Positions 16,506 to 24,917 of a stretch of 37,136 nt of DNA are shown in pieces. The stretch is from the NCBI RefSeq assembly GCF_001894745.1, contig NZ_BBYF01000029.1, positions 1-37,136 of the forward strand, read 5' to 3'. The notes beneath the pieces were generated by a model. That model did not search any database. It was not told where the DNA came from and worked only from the letters and a program-made list of their open reading frames with translations. Each line of letters begins with the position of its first letter. Position 1 is the first letter of the stretch. The stretch is from Paenibacillus sp. NAIST15-1 (lineage in GTDB: Bacteria > Bacillota > Bacilli > Paenibacillales > Paenibacillaceae). The translations under genes and the position numbers were made by a program.

Positions 16506-17054
16506 ATGAATGCAATGCTGTTGCTTGTGCAAAGGCTCTCATATGATGTGGAGGAAGAAATTTATTCAGAGGTTTCATTAGCTATAGAAAAGCCAGAAGC
16601 CTATTTCGAGAAGTTCAAAGATCGACTGGATGAAAGAGGGATCGATAGCCCGATTGATCAATTGGCATGGATTTCGTTGGTCGACGCACTTCTTGATCAT
16701 GATTTGGCATTTGAAATCGATTGGAAAGAATCAGGTTTATACCTATGCGATGTTGTTGATGAATTGCTAGATAGAAAGAAAATGGCGTGCATAAGCTGGG
16801 AAGACTTTGAGGATGGAGAATTTGATGAGCTGCCAACATCTCAGTATTTAAATGAAATTTCCAAAGGGCTAAGTGAAAAGGGAATCTCGTTGGCATGTTT
16901 GGATATGGAAAGTGACTGTTACGTTCTGATCACGGTTCCATCAACTGACATTAATGAAATTAAGGAGTTGGCACAAGAAGCCGGTTATCGAATTCAAGAT
17001 TCTTTTGAAGTAGAGGATGAAGACGGAACTACGATGAATGGCTTTTGTTCCTGA
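16506..17054 (+). CDS. DUF6630-like protein
   Basis: 182 aa from ATG 16506, which has AAAAGGAG upstream. It is acidic and soluble. The blocks LAWISLVDALLDHDLAFEIDWKE and SDCYVLITV ... IKELAQEAGYRIQ resemble the DUF6630 family, seen in polymorphic-toxin immunity loci. The family was named from memory and is tentative. It is co-directional, 62 bases after the duplicated gene, and followed after 38 bases by the next array member. Confidence 0.5.
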   Translation: MNAMLLLVQRLSYDVEEEIYSEVSLAIEKPEAYFEKFKDRLDERGIDSPIDQLAWISLVDALLDHDLAFEIDWKESGLYLCDVVDELLDRKKMACISWEDFEDGEFDELPTSQYLNEISKGLSEKGISLACLDMESDCYVLITVPSTDINEIKELAQEAGYRIQDSFEVEDEDGTTMNGFCS

Positions 17055-17092
17055 AAAAGAAAGGAATCATTTCTGAGTAGGAGGAGCGCTGC

Positions 17093-17551
17093 ATGGATTT
17101 TTCAATAGTCTCAGATACTGCAGGTACGAGAGTTGGCGATTTAGCAAGTGAATTAAGTAGTGCATTGGAATCTAACATAAACTCAAAATATGGTCATGTT
17201 GATGTCTCGATCGGGATAGCCTTTAGATGCTTGCCTGAGTCCTATGGAAGAAGGTCATTTATTAGATACACGAAAAAAGATAACTATCTGACAATCGATA
17301 TTGCAGTCAAGGTAGAAGAATATGAAAAAATGTATAAAGTAGAGCAACGATATCATTTGGGAAATCTATTTTTAGAGTTCCTAAACACTGCGCTAAAGAA
17401 ACACAACTTTGAAGGACTTGATAAAGAGATGTTCATAGATGACATTAAAATGTGGGCAAGAGAAATCCCATTGAAAATGGATAATGGGTCAACAAAATTG
17501 AACAATTGGTTTAAGGAAGAGATTGATTGGTCTGTAGATCTTGATAAATAA
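17093..17551 (+). CDS. Small putative immunity protein
   Basis: 152 aa with a good AGGAGGAGC ribosome site. It is soluble and of mixed charge. The segment RSFIRYTKKDNYLTIDIAV followed by KVEQRYHLGNLFLEFL recalls Imm12-type immunity proteins, but I cannot confirm this. It belongs to the co-directional array. Directly after it, in the gap to the next gene, lies a 5'-truncated fragment of another gene, which shows active shuffling at this spot. Confidence 0.5.
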   Translation: MDFSIVSDTAGTRVGDLASELSSALESNINSKYGHVDVSIGIAFRCLPESYGRRSFIRYTKKDNYLTIDIAVKVEEYEKMYKVEQRYHLGNLFLEFLNTALKKHNFEGLDKEMFIDDIKMWAREIPLKMDNGSTKLNNWFKEEIDWSVDLDK

Positions 17552-17556
17552 AGATA

Positions 17557-17646
17557 GTTCAAGTTCCGGAAGATCCAGACGTTGTGAGAGTATCTGCGGA
17601 TGACTTTAAAAACAACTTGTTGTATGAATGTTCTCAATATGAATAA
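17557..17646 (+). pseudogene. 3' fragment of another array gene
   Basis: A 29-codon frame ending at TAA 17644-17646, beginning directly after the previous gene with no start codon. It reads VQVPEDPDVVRVSADDFKNN and ends LLYECSQYE. It looks like a genuine protein C-terminus and was probably left by recombination between array members. Family not identified. Confidence 0.4.
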
Positions 17647-17650
17647 ATAC

Positions 17651-17687
17651 GATCTTTGATTATATTCAAGCATAGGACGTGAGAGGG
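17651..17687 (+). repeat. 37-bp leader repeat shared by the two immunity arrays
   Basis: From GATCTTTGATTATA to GAGAGGG. It matches 35412-35448 with four mismatches. In both places it ends in the ribosome-site region of an otherwise unrelated gene (starts at 17697 and 35456), so the two genes share a 5' leader. Confidence 0.65.
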
Positions 17688-17696
17688 GGATTATTG

Positions 17697-18611
17697 TTGG
17701 AAAGCAATCTTCTTCATAAAAAAATTCAGAATAAAGTTAAAAGATGGAGCAAAGGGTTCGCAGAAAAGGAACGGCCTTATATGTATGAAGAAAGTTATAC
17801 GATTATAGAAAAATTTTTGAAAAGCCCTAAAGAAAAGAACGATTTTATTTCCTTAGGCATTGCATGTAATACCCTCTCCACATGGTATTGTGCTGACTTT
17901 CTAGAACGCTATCTGAACAACAAGGGTGATTTTTCATATTCACTTAAACAAAGTATGTTATGGGGAACAATCGATCCTCTATTATATGCAGCAGGAAAAC
18001 AAGGGGATATTAAACCAGTTTGGTTTGTAGATGTATGTTTGTCTGCTTGTAATCTATTAATATTACAAGAAGTAAATAAAGCACGTAAATTGTTGGAATA
18101 CACTTCGCCCGAGAATATCGATTTTAATGTAGAGAAACCCGAATCAGTTTGCCAGTTTGTGAACAAAATGTTTTCAATATTTTATAAGGATGAAGAAATT
18201 TCCTATGAATTCCCCAAACCGCTTAATGACATATATTCTAATTTGTTAAACGATTTGACGGATGAAACAAAGAAAGACATCAATGCTTCTGTGAATCAAG
18301 CTTGTGAATTTCATTTAAGTCGAACAAAAATGTACCAGGAATTTGATACGGAAGTCAAAATGCTTTTACCATCAGAAATAGTAGCGCCTCTTTTGCTAAG
18401 AAAAAGAATGGGAATGGATGTAAAAGATATTGAACACCCACTTATTAAAGATTTGTTTCCGGTAATTGAGGGGTTAATTGAGGTTGATACAGATCCCGTA
18501 TTTCTAAAGGTTGTCGAATATATAAAGCAATTTCCTTCAGCGTACAACATCAAAAAGGAAGTGAAAGAATGCGCACTAATAAATATTGGAAGTACTTTGA
18601 TCGTGCAATGA
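17697..18611 (+). CDS. Array protein with a rewritten C-terminus (unknown family)
   Basis: 304 aa from TTG 17697, behind GAGAGGGGGA; an in-frame GTG at 17679 overlaps that site. It is mainly helical and soluble. Near the C-terminus DIEHPLIKDLF and VFLKVVEYIKQFP parallel the 'IEHPLLQ ... DEILQFVIQ' end of the duplicated 284-aa proteins, so all three may be one remote superfamily. The last 14 codons run into copy 2 of the duplicated gene (43-base overlap) in another frame. The natural end was probably lost when that copy was inserted, so the protein may be slightly mis-terminated. Function unknown; probably immunity-type by context. Confidence 0.55.
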   Translation: MESNLLHKKIQNKVKRWSKGFAEKERPYMYEESYTIIEKFLKSPKEKNDFISLGIACNTLSTWYCADFLERYLNNKGDFSYSLKQSMLWGTIDPLLYAAGKQGDIKPVWFVDVCLSACNLLILQEVNKARKLLEYTSPENIDFNVEKPESVCQFVNKMFSIFYKDEEISYEFPKPLNDIYSNLLNDLTDETKKDINASVNQACEFHLSRTKMYQEFDTEVKMLLPSEIVAPLLLRKRMGMDVKDIEHPLIKDLFPVIEGLIEVDTDPVFLKVVEYIKQFPSAYNIKKEVKECALINIGSTLIVQ

Positions 18612-19423
18612 AAGAGTATAAAAAAAGAGAAATCTCAGACGAAGAAGTGAAAGAATTACGAGATAATAGAATGGATGAAATGAAGGACTTAATTGACAAA
18701 AACGAACGAAATCGTTTAGCTGATCGCTTAAAAATGGGAATAGGTGTTCACCTTGAAATGAATGCAAAACATAGAATACTTAATGGGGAACCATCAGGAT
18801 GGATTTTATTAGAGCAGCAACTATTTTGGTTGATTCAAATGATCAAAAGCAATCCTAGTAGAAGAAGTGTATCGGACAGTCAAATAGGAGGGCTTATCGG
18901 GCTATCCTTATTGTGGGGTTATGAAGATATTGCAGAGCTAACTTACAAATATGCAACGAATATGTTCACGAAAGATCGAGATTTTTATGCTGAGAATAAT
19001 ACGCATCATGTTTTTATGACATGCCTATATCACAAATGGAAAACGGGGGACATGCCTGAATTGTTTGATATTTTACTAGAAGATCATGTCTACCAAAAGT
19101 TAATGAATAGTTGGAACGATACAAATGATTTTGGAGAGCATCTATATGAACTATGTGATTTTCACATCTATAGTCTAAGCGACACACCAGATAAATCAAG
19201 TGAAATATTATCGTTTGACTGTATTCCTTACGATTATTATTGCATTCGATTCATAAGAGAAAAAGAGGGACTAGCTACCCCTAATATAGAGCATCCGTTA
19301 CTTCAAACGTCTCTGGCCGAGATTCCAAAGGATAAACCAGGGTACAATCTTGATGAGGATGAGATATTGCAATTCGTAATTCAAAATGAAAAAGTGCCTG
19401 ATTCGCAACGAATGATACGTTAA
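18569..19423 (+). CDS. Duplicated array protein, copy 2 (unknown family)
   Basis: 284 aa, the same length as copy 1 at 15589-16443, with changes spread over the whole protein (for example P169L, C190H, P248S). The DNA match starts around the ribosome site (GAAAGAATGCGC) and ends about 20 bases after the stop (TAAAGGCATTTCATTGTG), so a block of roughly 880 bp was duplicated. The AAGGAAG ribosome site lies inside the 3' end of the preceding gene, suggesting translational coupling. No premature stop; both copies appear functional. Confidence 0.6.
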   Translation: MRTNKYWKYFDRAMKEYKKREISDEEVKELRDNRMDEMKDLIDKNERNRLADRLKMGIGVHLEMNAKHRILNGEPSGWILLEQQLFWLIQMIKSNPSRRSVSDSQIGGLIGLSLLWGYEDIAELTYKYATNMFTKDRDFYAENNTHHVFMTCLYHKWKTGDMPELFDILLEDHVYQKLMNSWNDTNDFGEHLYELCDFHIYSLSDTPDKSSEILSFDCIPYDYYCIRFIREKEGLATPNIEHPLLQTSLAEIPKDKPGYNLDEDEILQFVIQNEKVPDSQRMIR

Positions 19424-19527
19424 AGGCATTTCATTGTGAAATTCAAAGAATCAAATTTCTTCAGAAGTTTAATCTAAGACTGTGTTCATGCAGCACGGTC
19501 GTCTTTGAGAAGGATGTGAGAGATAAG

Positions 19528-20262
19528 ATGAACTGGGAGCGATATTTGCTGGACGAGAAATCTCCTGTTTCCTATTACGCTCATTTGGGCGTTATGGAGG
19601 GGACTAGGAGAGTAGAGAACTTCGATCTTGCTACATTGGAAGAAGATACTCGGATTGTTGACTTATTTACGCCTCTGAAAAAATCCAAGAAGCAATATGT
19701 GAATTATGAGTCGCTGGTCGGTAATCAAATGATAGAAGGAATTTACCTCACTGATCTAGATGAGGAGCGATTACGAATATTTTCTACATTGCCGAATTTA
19801 AAGTACTTGCAGATTTCCTCTGGAAAAATAGGGGATATACCTAATTTGTCATGTTTACATAGCTTAGAAGTGTTGGTCCTGGCGAATCTGCCCCAAGCAA
19901 AAGATTTGGACTTTCTGATAGGGTTACAGAACCTGCAAACCTTATATATCTATGGCATGAATCACTTGTACGATTTAACGGCTCTTGCCACTTTATCGAA
20001 TGTAAAGGAATTAAGTCTTAATCATGGACGAATGAGTGGGACGGGAAATCCAGTTAAAAGCTTTGAGCCTGTTGGAGAATTAGTGGAATTGGAGTATTTA
20101 TCATTGATGCTGGCATTAGAGAATAAGAGCCGAGATATTATGCCTATTTTAAAATTGAAAAATATAAGGAAACTTCATCTTTTGCCGCGACACGCCAAGG
20201 GAATGAAGGAAACAATTACAGCCAGTTTTCCAAATTTGCTGAACAAACAAGACTTTGAATAG
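19528..20262 (+). CDS. Leucine-rich-repeat protein
   Basis: 244 aa from the ATG at 19528 (NWERYLLDEK); a GTG at 19516 is also in frame but crowds the GAAGGAT site. From about residue 80, five or so LRR units are visible: LPNLKYLQISSGKI, LHSLEVLVLANLP, LQNLQTLYIYGMN, LSNVKELSLNHGRM and LVELEYLSLML, spaced about 22-24 residues. No signal peptide, so cytoplasmic. LRR proteins of this type occur among immunity genes and act by binding protein partners. It shares the GGATGTGAGAG leader string with two other array genes. Confidence 0.65.
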   Translation: MNWERYLLDEKSPVSYYAHLGVMEGTRRVENFDLATLEEDTRIVDLFTPLKKSKKQYVNYESLVGNQMIEGIYLTDLDEERLRIFSTLPNLKYLQISSGKIGDIPNLSCLHSLEVLVLANLPQAKDLDFLIGLQNLQTLYIYGMNHLYDLTALATLSNVKELSLNHGRMSGTGNPVKSFEPVGELVELEYLSLMLALENKSRDIMPILKLKNIRKLHLLPRHAKGMKETITASFPNLLNKQDFE

Positions 20263-20344
20263 GAAAAGAACAGAAGTGAGGAACTGATGTTCATGAGTGA
20301 TATATATACAACATGCAAGTAAATTTGAGATTAAAGGAGTAATT

Positions 20345-20848
20345 ATGAAGATAATAGAGGTTATTAAAAAAATTGAACAGGATAGTAATTGCAGACTTGT
20401 GAAGCGGACAACAGATTTCACAAATGAATTCGCTCTTCCAGAAGATTTGAATTATTTCTTTAGCCATTATGACTCCTTGCAAATGTTTTCAGATAAGCCT
20501 TATGGAATAAAAATAGTATCTTCAAATGAGTTTATTCCAACTAGTAAGAGGCTTTACCCAGAGGATGATGTTATTTGGGAGGAACTCGAAGGAGATATTA
20601 GTAATGAGTGGTATCTTATTGCTGAATCTGAACAAGTAAACCAATACATTAGTATTGACTTGGGTAAGTCTCATTTAGGTTATTGCTATGATAGTTTTTT
20701 GGAAACCCATGCAACACCAGGGGATAGTCAGATTATTGCTAAAAGCTTTACGGAACTGTTAGAGCATTTATACGCTAGTAAAGGTGAAAATTGGTTTTGG
20801 TTGGCTGACAATTTCGAGTCGTATGGAGATGCTTATGATGGCAGGTAA
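20345..20848 (+). CDS. SUKH-domain (SMI1/KNR4 family) immunity protein
   Basis: 167 aa from ATG 20345, which has AAAGGAG with seven bases spacing; the longer frame from 20297 has no site. The SUKH pattern is present: a polar N-terminal helix, LPEDLNYFFSHYDSL, GIKIVSSNEFIPTSK, EWYLIAESEQVNQYISIDLG and a final FTELLEHLYASKG. SUKH proteins are the commonest immunity proteins of polymorphic and contact-dependent toxins. It is the last gene of array 1 and is followed by a strong hairpin. The cognate toxin is not in the window. Confidence 0.75.
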   Translation: MKIIEVIKKIEQDSNCRLVKRTTDFTNEFALPEDLNYFFSHYDSLQMFSDKPYGIKIVSSNEFIPTSKRLYPEDDVIWEELEGDISNEWYLIAESEQVNQYISIDLGKSHLGYCYDSFLETHATPGDSQIIAKSFTELLEHLYASKGENWFWLADNFESYGDAYDGR

Positions 20849-20879
20849 CTGTAAAAACATCAACAATAAATTCCGCAAA

Positions 20880-20914
20880 AAACGAGCCTTTAGAATCGCT
20901 TCTAAGGCTCGTTT
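20880..20914 (+). terminator. Strong hairpin after array 1
   Basis: AAACGAGCCTT(T)AGAA / TTCTAAGGCTCGTTT with one bulged base and a TCGC loop. The T run after it is only three long, so termination may be partial. The remaining 290 bases to the GHL10 gene hold only an AT-rich stretch and no gene. Confidence 0.55.
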
Positions 20915-21208
20915 CGCGTTTCGGCTTCCATTTTACGGTAGGGATGGATTCCGTTCATATAAAGCAAAAATAAAATGGAGGAATAATTTAATATTATTTA
21001 TAAAATAAGAGGAAATATCCTTCCTCGAATGTGAGTTGTCTGTTATGATCAATTTAACGATTTATAAGAGGAATACCCCATAACTATTGTTGGAGGTGAT
21101 GCTTGTAAAAAAATCGGCATAAAAATAGATTTGTAGATGAGATTAGTTGTACATAAGATGGGGTGCTTGGGAAGCTGTTTTTTCATGACTATATGGGGAG
21201 GATTGAAG

Positions 21209-24200
21209 ATGAGATTTAAGAATACGCTGTCTTTCATCTTATGTTTTGCTCTCATTTTTTCAGGGACGATGTTGACTGTGTTGGCCGATGAAGCCATCAC
21301 GGCGAAAGCTGCAAATGGCAACACCATCAGCATTACAGGCGTGAATCGAGCCATCGGAGCTTCAGATGAAATGATTCTGTTTACCCGAGAAAATAGTAGT
21401 AAGCTCACAGATTCGAACCCTTATGCAGCTGCTGCAGTCGTGGACTACCATGAAGGCACTTACAGCGTTACGGACGTCACTTATCGTGAAGGTGCTGTAC
21501 AAATACCGACGAATGGTTTTGTACTGTTTGGCCACGGATCGAGTGAACAGTGGATTAAAGACAATATGAGTCCGGGAGACCCGGTTGAGATTGTTGGCTA
21601 CACGCTGCCTGCATCGGTAGTCGGAGGTCCGCAGCTCATCACAGAGCAGGGCACTATACCAATCGACGTTGTAGATCAGGATCAACCGGCGAACACCATC
21701 GCCGTCTATACACGTCATTTTGGTGAGATGACAAAACCATTCTCTGAAGATACCGTTCAATATATCATCACCAATGATGTGTCGGTCGTGAAAAGCACAT
21801 ATGGTGTTCATGGTCAGAGCGGCACCTACATTCCCGCGAACGGTTATGTCATTTCGGCATCTGGCAACGCTGCGTCATCCTTCAATTTGGAGGTGGGGCA
21901 GTCCGTAAAAGCGATGAACGTAGATATTCCTATTCTGCCTAGCAAATATTTGAAAGTGAATGGTATTGCGGTAGGCATTGATAAAATAAATGGACCGCGT
22001 GGAGCGGGAGAAGTAGTGTTGTACCAGCCTACTTATGGCGCAACCACCAATCAGAATGCTTGGGGAATGGAGCTTACAGTTGTTGGCAATAAGGTGACCA
22101 ACGTCGTGGCGATTGCATACGATCCCAACACAGGGGCTTATCTTGATAACAACTCTTCTATCCCATCGGATGGATATGTACTGTCGATTCAATCGACAAG
22201 TCCATTCTATAACCAACTAGCGGGTCAAGTGCGTATCGGCGCAGAGGTTGAGCTTGTGACAGATAGTTTAATATACCAAGCGGCTAGAACTTCGTTTGAT
22301 GCATTTAATCCGAAAGTAAAAGAAGATAATCCCGGAGGCTGGGACAATGTTGGCAATGTGCCTTATCCAGGATTTCGTGGATCGAATCAGTTGATCGTCT
22401 ATGATCGTAATTATGGCACGGAGACTGGCACGAACCCATGGGGCAATGAAGTGATTGTTAATGCGGACGGATATGTGACGAACAATGGCGGGAACAACAG
22501 TAAAATTCCTGAAGGCGGCTACGTATTATCCGGTCATGGGGTTAAAAACACATGGTTAAAGAACAATGCACTGGTCGGAGCCAAATTGAGTCTGGATTTT
22601 GCTAAAAAACAAGTATTGGTTATTTTTACGCCGGAATCTTACTTAGATAAAGCATCGGTAAGTATCGATAGCGCAGAGAAGGCGCTCCAGTTATCTAAGA
22701 ATCAATTTATGGATGTTCCTTATGCCGATATTGAACAGAAGATTGTAGAAGCGAAGGGCGTTTATGAGTTGGTCAAACAGCGCTTAAATGAAAGCGGTAC
22801 CAACGGGTTGGTGGATCTACTGCATGACTTGGATCAGAAAGTTACGGAAGCAAGTTACATGAATTTTGAATCTCCGAAAGTACAGACTCGAGGTCTCTGG
22901 ATGAGGCCGAAGGAAAAGAACTTGGAGCAGGTTCGAGATCATGTGAAGAAAATCAAAGAGACCGGTATCAATGCCATCTATCTAGAAACGTGGTGGAATG
23001 GATATACCACTTGGCCAACGTCTTTGCCAGATACCGAATTAAATCCTTTGTATGAAGGCTTTGATGTACTTGGAGCATTTATTGAGGAAGGCAAAAAACA
23101 GGGGATTGAAATTCATGCCTGGGTGGAGAACTTCTTTGTCGGCGGGCCGGTTGTGGTGAATCATCCCGATTGGCTTATGAAAAGCAGAAAAGGTATTGAT
23201 TATGAAGAAGGCATTCACAATGCCAAGTGGTATTGGCTTAATCCAGCACTCCCGCAAGCTAGAGATTTCGTTGCTTCTGTATACGATGAACTCGTCACGA
23301 AATATGACATAGCTTCACTGCATTTGGATTATGCGAGGTATCCAGGGTCCGGAGATTACACGAATGATTTTGGTTACGACACGTATACCCGCGATTTGTT
23401 CAGCGAGAAATACGGTGTTGATCCGCTTGACCTTCATCCAGGAGATCGTTACTGGGATGAGTGGCTGCAATTCCGTGCGGACATGATCAATACCTGGGTC
23501 GTTCGGGTAGTTAACGAGGCGCATCAAATCAAACCAAACCTACAAATTACAACTGCGGTATGGCCGAACTATGAGGAAGCGCCGAAATCGCACGCACAAG
23601 AAGCGAAATACTGGTTGGATCATAATTTGATCGATCACTTGTTCCATATGTCTTATGCACCAGGTTCGGAATTAACGGTAACGGACTTGAGAAACTCGAT
23701 GGCATTAGCGGGAGACAATGCATTCGTCTCATCGGGTCTGGACACATTCCAAGGCAATCCTACATCGGCTGTTGTGGATCAAATTACCGAAGCGACAAAG
23801 AATGATGGAGCTGGAGCCGCATTATTTGAATACGAAGGACTATTTAATTATAAGTATGACAAGGTGCTGAAGATTGGGTTGTATCGTAATAAAGCAATTT
23901 TGCCTCAATATGATACGACCAAGCCTCTAGCGACCGTGATGGAAGAAGTGATCCGTAAAATCAATGAGATTTACGTTCCTTTCCAAGGGATGAGCCGTAA
24001 GGACGGCGGGAAACTAATACAGAAACTTGAATCCGCTGTAAAAGATCTACATGTGAATCCCACTATGACAGATGAGACTGCAAGTGACGTGAAACAGAAG
24101 ATCGACAGCATAAGCAAGCTTCTAGCAAGCAGCTCGATTCATAAAGAAGTAAAGAATCGAATGAAGCATGATTTGGACTACGGAAGTAGAATGATAGACA

Positions 24201-24544
24201 TCTATTTCTCCAAAACAGCGAAAACGCAATTAAGTAAATTAACGGTGAGCTCGGGGAAGAAGGTAATGAAGGTAACGCCTTCCTTCACACCATCGACGTA
24301 TGATTACAAGGTAAAGGTCGGGCATTCAGTTACGGAGCTCAATATTACGGCGAGTACAAGGAATCAGAATTCAGTTATTTCCGTGGGTGGCAAGCATATT
24401 GAAAATGATGCGGTCATTCCCGTACAACTTCAAGTGGGTTCGAATCTGGTTACGTTACAAGTGATGTCCGAAGATGGACGAATGAAAAACTACACGGTGA
24501 CGATTCAGCGCGCTGGTAATGATAAAGGGAACTACGAAGAATAA
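21209..24544 (+). CDS. Secreted GHL10-family glycoside hydrolase with repeat and cadherin-like domains
   Basis: 1,111 aa from ATG 21209, behind GGGGAGG; the extra 24 codons upstream have no site. A signal peptide occupies residues 1 to about 28 (KNTLSFILCFALIFSG ... LADEA). Residues ~30-480 hold four divergent repeats of about 100 aa, each with 'G..WG.E' or 'Y.RHFG' and 'IP.NGYVLSGHG' elements. A helical linker follows. The catalytic GHL10 domain (DUF187, as in B. subtilis YngK) spans about 560-890 and begins RGLWMRP; likely acids are E640 (WVENFF) and D707 (LHLDYARYP). A cadherin-like beta-sandwich (about 1007-1105, LSKLTVSSG ... YTVTIQRAG) closes the protein. It is monocistronic with its own terminator and next to a sugar ABC transporter, so it probably releases the oligosaccharide that the transporter imports. 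Confidence 0.8.
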   Translation: MRFKNTLSFILCFALIFSGTMLTVLADEAITAKAANGNTISITGVNRAIGASDEMILFTRENSSKLTDSNPYAAAAVVDYHEGTYSVTDVTYREGAVQIPTNGFVLFGHGSSEQWIKDNMSPGDPVEIVGYTLPASVVGGPQLITEQGTIPIDVVDQDQPANTIAVYTRHFGEMTKPFSEDTVQYIITNDVSVVKSTYGVHGQSGTYIPANGYVISASGNAASSFNLEVGQSVKAMNVDIPILPSKYLKVNGIAVGIDKINGPRGAGEVVLYQPTYGATTNQNAWGMELTVVGNKVTNVVAIAYDPNTGAYLDNNSSIPSDGYVLSIQSTSPFYNQLAGQVRIGAEVELVTDSLIYQAARTSFDAFNPKVKEDNPGGWDNVGNVPYPGFRGSNQLIVYDRNYGTETGTNPWGNEVIVNADGYVTNNGGNNSKIPEGGYVLSGHGVKNTWLKNNALVGAKLSLDFAKKQVLVIFTPESYLDKASVSIDSAEKALQLSKNQFMDVPYADIEQKIVEAKGVYELVKQRLNESGTNGLVDLLHDLDQKVTEASYMNFESPKVQTRGLWMRPKEKNLEQVRDHVKKIKETGINAIYLETWWNGYTTWPTSLPDTELNPLYEGFDVLGAFIEEGKKQGIEIHAWVENFFVGGPVVVNHPDWLMKSRKGIDYEEGIHNAKWYWLNPALPQARDFVASVYDELVTKYDIASLHLDYARYPGSGDYTNDFGYDTYTRDLFSEKYGVDPLDLHPGDRYWDEWLQFRADMINTWVVRVVNEAHQIKPNLQITTAVWPNYEEAPKSHAQEAKYWLDHNLIDHLFHMSYAPGSELTVTDLRNSMALAGDNAFVSSGLDTFQGNPTSAVVDQITEATKNDGAGAALFEYEGLFNYKYDKVLKIGLYRNKAILPQYDTTKPLATVMEEVIRKINEIYVPFQGMSRKDGGKLIQKLESAVKDLHVNPTMTDETASDVKQKIDSISKLLASSSIHKEVKNRMKHDLDYGSRMIDIYFSKTAKTQLSKLTVSSGKKVMKVTPSFTPSTYDYKVKVGHSVTELNITASTRNQNSVISVGGKHIENDAVIPVQLQVGSNLVTLQVMSEDGRMKNYTVTIQRAGNDKGNYEE

Positions 24545-24591
24545 CGACAAAGTTGAAACTGCAATATGTAGGCTTCATCAATTTCTAATGA

Positions 24592-24636
24592 ATTCACGGG
24601 GTGTCGCAGATCGATTTTGGCACCCCGAATTTTTTA
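24592..24636 (+). terminator. Terminator of the GHL10 gene
   Basis: Stem around CGGGGTG / CACCCCG with outer AATTC/GAATT pairs, followed by TTTTTT. Confidence 0.8.
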
Positions 24637-24722
24637 GTTTTTGTAAAACCGAGTGCTATATCAGCATGTGAAGAATATAATCTCCAATTATTCTAAAAAT
24701 AGTGGAGAATTTATTTAATGCG

Positions 24723-24731
24723 TGCTACAAT
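24723..24731 (+). promoter_or_regulatory. Extended -10 promoter candidate for the ABC operon
   Basis: TG-C-TACAAT (extended -10) without a convincing -35 element, 187 bases before the solute-binding-protein start. The position and the downstream cre site fit an operon promoter. Confidence 0.35.
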
Positions 24732-24832
24732 GAACATGCAAGAAGGGAAAAGGTGGCAGGAACGACTCTTATTCCGAAACAACTCATGGATTGGAGCAAT
24801 TACAGATATAGCGTAGAATAATAAGGCTTTTT

Positions 24833-24846
24833 TGTAAGCGCTACCG
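24833..24846. promoter_or_regulatory. CcpA cre site
   Basis: TGTAAGCGCTACCG fits the catabolite-response consensus TGNAANCGNWNNCN with its central CG. It lies about 100 bases downstream of the proposed promoter, a roadblock-type position. It predicts repression of the ABC operon when preferred sugars are present. Confidence 0.55.
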
Positions 24847-24917
24847 TTTTCGGACTTATAGTCATTTCTTCTCCTAGCTTTGAGAGAGAGTTTATAAAGA
24901 AGAGAGGGTGTTGTGGC

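Noticed and set aside
14951..20848. CRISPR or other regular repeat array
   Set aside because: Repeats here are whole genes and scattered leaders, with no regular short repeats and spacers.
21101..21125. Tiny frame behind GGAGGTGATG (MLVKKSA) before the GHL10 gene, as a possible leader peptide
   Set aside because: Only seven codons, with no attenuator hairpin following; could be chance.
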